Positions 13,243 to 16,671 of a DNA stretch of 16,671 bases are shown one piece after another. This stretch comes from Syntrophomonadaceae bacterium. Its GTDB lineage: Bacteria; Bacillota; Syntrophomonadia; Syntrophomonadales; Syntrophomonadaceae. The notes beneath the pieces are model-generated. The model did not search any database and was not told the DNA's origin. It saw only the letters and a list, made by a program, of their open reading frames with translations. Made by a program: the position numbers and the translations under genes. The stretch spans positions 1 to 16,671 of the forward strand of contig JAAYJY010000050.1 of the NCBI GenBank assembly GCA_012522705.1, written 5' to 3'. The number at the start of each line of letters is the position of its first letter. Position 1 is the first letter of the stretch.

Positions 13243-13281
13243 AAAGGGACGTTATCTGCCTGGGTTCAGATACGTCCCTTT
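13243..13281 (-). terminator. Terminator of spoIVA
   Basis: There is a 15-bp stem with one bulge: AAAGGGACGT (13243-13252) and ATCTG (13254-13258) pair with CAGAT (13267-13271) and ACGTCCCTTT (13272-13281), around an 8-nt loop. On the minus strand it ends in TTTT. It lies 17 bp after the spoIVA stop. Confidence 0.88.
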
Positions 13282-13297
13282 AAGATCTGACCGGTTG

Positions 13298-14776
13298 TTA
13301 TATGATTATGCAGATAAGGCCTCCACTGCCTTCGTTGACGATCCTCTGCAGGGTGTCCTGCAGTTTTACCTGGGCGTTTTCCGGCATACGGTGAAGTTTG
13401 TTTTGGATCCCCTCGCGGACCAGGTCGTGCAGGGATTTGCCGAATATGTTGGACTCCCATATCTTGGTGGGATTTTCCTCAAATTCATCCAGCATATAGC
13501 GAACCAGTTCCTCAGTCTGTTTTTCAGTACCAATTATGGGTGTTATCTCGGTAGTTATATCAGCCTTGATAATATGCAGTGACGGAGCCTTGGCTTTAAG
13601 TTTGACCCCGAACCGGCTGCCATGCCTGATCAATTCCGGTTCTTCCAGGATCATCTCCTCCAGCCGCGGGGTTACTACCCCGTAGCCAGCCTCCTGCACC
13701 TCAGCCAAGGCCGGAGCAATTTTGTCATATTCGTTTTTGGCAAAACTCAGATCTTTCATGATGCGGATTATATCTTGATTGCCCTCAACTGTGAATCCGC
13801 TCACATCACTCAGAGATGTGTAGAATAGTTCATCCGGTACGGTGACATCGATGGCGGCGGTGCCGCTGCCCAGATTCATCTCTTCCAGGCTAACGAAACT
13901 GACGTTTTCTATATCGGATAGCTTCTCGATGGCTTTGTCGATGTCGCGCACCTTCTGAATTTCCCTCAGGATATCGCGGATTGCTTCCTCCAGGTTTGCC
14001 CGCAGCCAGTATTCTTCATCCAGTTCATCCACCCATAATGGCAGTTTGATATTGACCTCCTGGACCGGGAATTCATACAGGACTTCTTCAAGTATGCTGA
14101 GTATCTGTTCCGAACTTGCATTGGCTGCATCCACCGGGATGATAGTGGCTTCGTACTTCAAGCTCAGTTCATCGACTAGGGCCAGGGTCTCTTTGTCGAA
14201 AGGATTAACCGAGTTCAGAAGTACCACAAAGGGTTTGTTGATTTCTTTCAGCTCGCGGATGACTCTTTCTTCCGCATCAATGTAATTGGCGCGGGGGATA
14301 TCGCTGATGCTCCCATCGGTGATCATTACGATACCTATGGTGGAATGGTCGGTAATTACCTTCCTGGTCCCTATCTCGGCCGCTTCTTCGAAGGGAACCT
14401 CGTAGTCAAACCAGGGAGTCTTTACCATGCGAGGTTCTTCATCTTCTTCGTAGCCAAGCGCACCTTCCACCGCATAACCGACACAATCAATCAGGCGGAC
14501 CTTCAATGATATGCCATTCTTGGTGAAAATCTCTACGGCTTCGTTAGGCACAAACTTTGGTTCGGTCGTGGTGATGGTCTTGCCAGCGCCGCTTTGGGGC
14601 AATTCATCTTTGGCACGTTCCCGCTCATAGAGGTCCTGGATGTTGGGCAGCACCATAAGATCCATAAACCTTTTTACAAACGTTGATTTGCCTGTTCTGA
14701 CCGGGCCAACTACTCCTAAGTAGATGTCTCCCCCCGTTCTTTCAGCGATGTCGTCTAAAATGTTGTTTCCTTCCAC
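13298..14776 (-). CDS. spoIVA: Stage IV sporulation protein A (spore coat morphogenetic ATPase)
   Basis: A 492-residue SpoIVA, the same length as the B. subtilis protein. GTG 14776 follows GGGAGGGAG, and the N-terminus NNILDDIAERTGGDIYLGVVG matches the family. Walker A is GPVRTGKST (24-32, K30), the sensor threonine region ITTTEPKF has T70/T71, and the Walker B-type D97 lies in LIDCVGY; all fall at B. subtilis numbering. The conserved end EGSGGLICIII, needed for coat anchoring in the family, is intact. It hydrolyses ATP to polymerise on the forespore outer membrane as the base of the coat. It is downstream of plsY-gpsA, but a terminator at 14907-14937 separates it. In the family it is transcribed in the mother cell; I could not find a convincing sigma-E promoter here. 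Confidence 0.98.
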   Translation of the reverse strand: MEGNNILDDIAERTGGDIYLGVVGPVRTGKSTFVKRFMDLMVLPNIQDLYERERAKDELPQSGAGKTITTTEPKFVPNEAVEIFTKNGISLKVRLIDCVGYAVEGALGYEEDEEPRMVKTPWFDYEVPFEEAAEIGTRKVITDHSTIGIVMITDGSISDIPRANYIDAEERVIRELKEINKPFVVLLNSVNPFDKETLALVDELSLKYEATIIPVDAANASSEQILSILEEVLYEFPVQEVNIKLPLWVDELDEEYWLRANLEEAIRDILREIQKVRDIDKAIEKLSDIENVSFVSLEEMNLGSGTAAIDVTVPDELFYTSLSDVSGFTVEGNQDIIRIMKDLSFAKNEYDKIAPALAEVQEAGYGVVTPRLEEMILEEPELIRHGSRFGVKLKAKAPSLHIIKADITTEITPIIGTEKQTEELVRYMLDEFEENPTKIWESNIFGKSLHDLVREGIQNKLHRMPENAQVKLQDTLQRIVNEGSGGLICIII

Positions 14777-14906
14777 TTTTCTTTCTCCCTCCCTTGGATT
14801 TCGACTTTGTATTCGGCTCCTCCCTCCGAATCAGGGTTGCCTTACAAATGGGCAGTCGGTTATAACACTATAAATATATTGAGAGGGATTCGGTATTATA
14901 ACCAGA

Positions 14907-14937
14907 AAAGAAAAAAAGTGTGATTCTTACCACACTT
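14907..14937 (-). terminator. Terminator of the plsY-gpsA operon
   Basis: On the minus strand, stem AAGTGTG/CACACTT (14937-14931 and 14922-14916) with an 8-nt loop is followed by TTTTTCTTT. It lies 63 bp beyond the gpsA stop and separates gpsA from spoIVA. Confidence 0.82.
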
Positions 14938-15000
14938 CTTGCCAGGACTTCCCCCTTTTATATAGGATATCTTATTCGGGCCATGTTATTGCTTTCTTCC

Positions 15001-16035
15001 TCACTGCCAATCTGTGGAAAACCCGCCGATATCTTCGGACTCATTCTTTCTCTGCCGCTGCATAAGGTACAGGACCGCTTCCCGGGGATCGCGATTTTCG
15101 TATAATACCTGATAACAGGCCCGGGTGATGGGCATCTCGATATCTCTCTCCATGGCCATCTTGTGTACTATCCGGCAGGTCGACGCACCCTCTACCACCA
15201 TACCTATCTGCTCCAGAGTCTGTTCCAGGCTAAGTCCCTGGCCAATCAATTCCCCGGCGCGACGATTGCGGGAATGGCGGCTTCCGCAGGTGACCACCAA
15301 GTCGCCCAGTCCGCTCAAGCCGACAAAAGTGATGGTTTGGCCACCCAGGGATTCTCCCATCCTGATGATCTCGGTCAATGCACGGGTCATCAGAGCCGCC
15401 ATGGTATTATCACCATAACCCAGTCCATAAGCTACGCCGGTAGCGAGGGCGATTACATTCTTCAATGCTCCCCCCAACTCTACCCCGGCCACGTCAGGGT
15501 TGGTATAGACGCGGAAACTCGGGGACATAAACAAGTCCTGCGCCAAAGAAGCGGTTTGTTTGCAACTGGATGCCACCGTAACCGCGGTGGGGATGGCCCG
15601 GCCTACCTCTTCAGCATGACTGGGGCCGGAAAGGACCGCATAACGCTTGCTTATTTCCGGGCCCAGCACGTCGGCGGCTACCTGACCCATCCGCATCCCG
15701 GTAGCTATCTCCAGTCCTTTGGCGGTATTGACCACATATGTATCCGGGTTAAGGTATTGTTTGGCTTGCACCAATACCGCCCGCATAGCTTGGGATGGCA
15801 CCGACAGGACCACCCATTCTGCCCCGGTAATGGCTTCCTCCATGTCAGCGGTGGGTTTAACCGTATCGGGCACCACTACCCCAGGCAGGAAGCGCCGGTT
15901 CTCTTGGAAGGATGATATCTGTTCCACCCCATCTTCTGCCCGGCCCCACAAAGCTACCCGGTATTCATTTTTGCCCAGCACAGTGGAGAGGGCTGTCCCC
16001 CAGCTGCCCGCCCCCAAAACGCATATCTTTCTCAT
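15001..16035 (-). CDS. gpsA: NAD(P)H-dependent glycerol-3-phosphate dehydrogenase
   Basis: A 344-residue cytosolic enzyme making sn-glycerol 3-phosphate from dihydroxyacetone phosphate for phospholipid synthesis. ATG 16035 has GAGG 7 nt upstream. It has the Rossmann motif VLGAGSWGTAL (6-16), NTAKGLE (103-109, K106), LSGPSHAEEV (135-144), the catalytic-domain GGALKNVIALATGVAYGLGYGDN (188-210, K192), and GLSGLGDLVVTCGSRHSRNR (239-258). The length is slightly above the usual 330-340 because of a short polar tail. It lies 25 nt after plsY in the same operon; the pair feeds and uses glycerol 3-phosphate. Confidence 0.97.
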   Translation of the reverse strand: MRKICVLGAGSWGTALSTVLGKNEYRVALWGRAEDGVEQISSFQENRRFLPGVVVPDTVKPTADMEEAITGAEWVVLSVPSQAMRAVLVQAKQYLNPDTYVVNTAKGLEIATGMRMGQVAADVLGPEISKRYAVLSGPSHAEEVGRAIPTAVTVASSCKQTASLAQDLFMSPSFRVYTNPDVAGVELGGALKNVIALATGVAYGLGYGDNTMAALMTRALTEIIRMGESLGGQTITFVGLSGLGDLVVTCGSRHSRNRRAGELIGQGLSLEQTLEQIGMVVEGASTCRIVHKMAMERDIEMPITRACYQVLYENRDPREAVLYLMQRQRKNESEDIGGFSTDWQ

Positions 16036-16060
16036 CTCTATGCCTCACTCGTCCACTTCA

Positions 16061-16657
16061 TCATAATGCTTTCTCACTCACCTTGGCCTCGGTTCCTTGG
16101 CGAAGCCGCTCGATATTGCTGCGGTGGCGGTAAACGACGATTACGGCTATTATAACCGCCATCACTACATACTGCCAGGGCTGATCAGTCAAAAGGACCA
16201 GGAATGGGAATGCCAGGGCCGTACTGACCGAGGCCAGGGATACATAGCGGCTCACCCCTACCACTGTGAAAAAGATCAGAGCTGCCAGCAATCCCACCAA
16301 GGGAAACAGCATAAATATCACCCCGGCCGCGGTAGCTACCCCCTTGCCGCCCCGGAAACGAAGAAAAATCGGCCAGCAATGACCCACCACTACCGCCACC
16401 GAGCAGACCGCTGCCAGACCCGGACCGCCAAAATAACTTCCCCACCAGGCAGCCAGAAGCCCTTTGACCAGATCCCCTGCCAATGAAGCGATGGCCACCT
16501 TGGTCCCCACCGAGCGCAAAACGTTGGTAGCCCCGATGTTACCTGTCCCTTTGGTGCGTATATCGACCCCACCCAGAAAACGGCTGAAGATGTAAGAAAA
16601 AGGAATGGACCCAACCAGGTATGATAATAAGACCAGCAGAAGCTCCACTTCTGTCAT
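16061..16657 (-). CDS. plsY: Acyl-phosphate:glycerol-3-phosphate acyltransferase
   Basis: A 198-residue membrane acyltransferase that makes lysophosphatidic acid from acyl-phosphate. ATG 16657 has GGGAG 5 nt upstream; a TTG four codons further up is also in frame but overlaps no good site. About five hydrophobic segments are visible, and all three PlsY motifs are present: KGTGNIGATNVLR (36-48), GHCWPIFLRFRGGKGVATAAG (92-112) and YRHRSNIERLRQGTE (176-190). Motif 1 has T in place of the commoner S in GSGN. It is complete within the window, only 14 bases from the edge. Confidence 0.97.
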   Translation of the reverse strand: MTEVELLLVLLSYLVGSIPFSYIFSRFLGGVDIRTKGTGNIGATNVLRSVGTKVAIASLAGDLVKGLLAAWWGSYFGGPGLAAVCSVAVVVGHCWPIFLRFRGGKGVATAAGVIFMLFPLVGLLAALIFFTVVGVSRYVSLASVSTALAFPFLVLLTDQPWQYVVMAVIIAVIVVYRHRSNIERLRQGTEAKVSEKAL

Positions 16658-16671
16658 CAACTCTCCCAACC

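Noticed and set aside
12965..13297. T-box, lysine riboswitch or threonine leader-peptide attenuator in front of hom-lysC.
   Set aside because: No T-box core sequence or lysine-riboswitch core is visible, and the strong extended -10 promoter starts transcription after the terminator at 13072-13112, so that hairpin is not in the hom leader.
13109..13582. 157-codon open frame on the plus strand.
   Set aside because: Most of it lies antisense to the conserved C-terminus of spoIVA, it crosses the spoIVA terminator and has no good ribosome site.

Overview
The window looks like chromosomal DNA from an endospore-forming, Clostridia-type member of the Bacillota (Firmicutes). The clearest markers are a full-length SpoIVA, PlsY and GpsA next to it, strong AGGAGG-type ribosome sites, many Rho-independent terminators with T-runs, and tRNA genes with encoded CCA. 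GC content is intermediate. A Syntrophomonas-like lineage would fit the mix (CarD paralogs, DUF1538 pair, YedE), but that placement is inference.

Layout. Positions 1-249 hold a minus-strand tRNA cluster (Asp, Phe, partial Gly) behind a near-consensus promoter. An apgM-family gene runs right (403-1611) and converges on threonine synthase, which runs left (3319-1817) and is broken by an in-frame TAG at 2594-2596. A small membrane-anchored protein of unknown role follows on the plus strand (3505-4050). From about 4.1 to 8.8 kb there is a block bounded by two CarD-like RNA polymerase-binding proteins that are about 69% identical. Inside the block are tRNA-Pro, a PII-like gene, two DUF1538 membrane protein genes and a universal stress protein gene. 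From 8.8 to 10.1 kb lies a YedE-type sulfur/selenium transporter with a single-domain TusA-like protein. From 10.4 to 13.0 kb is a hom-lysC operon. From 13.3 kb to the end is a plsY-gpsA group followed by spoIVA.

How the genes work together. Hom, LysC and ThrC cover most of aspartate-to-threonine synthesis. No ordinary thrB is present, and the apgM-type gene beside thrC belongs to a family proposed to supply homoserine kinase. LysC carries a well-placed internal start for a separate regulatory subunit. The DUF1538 pair with its PII-like partner looks like a nucleotide-regulated cation transport module. PlsY and GpsA make phosphatidic acid precursors, and SpoIVA builds the spore coat base.

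The most interesting signals are the amber codon in an otherwise intact thrC, a conserved 5' leader with a terminator-like hairpin shared by both carD genes, the DUF1538-PII module, the apgM/thrC link, and an unassigned segment between two terminators upstream of hom.
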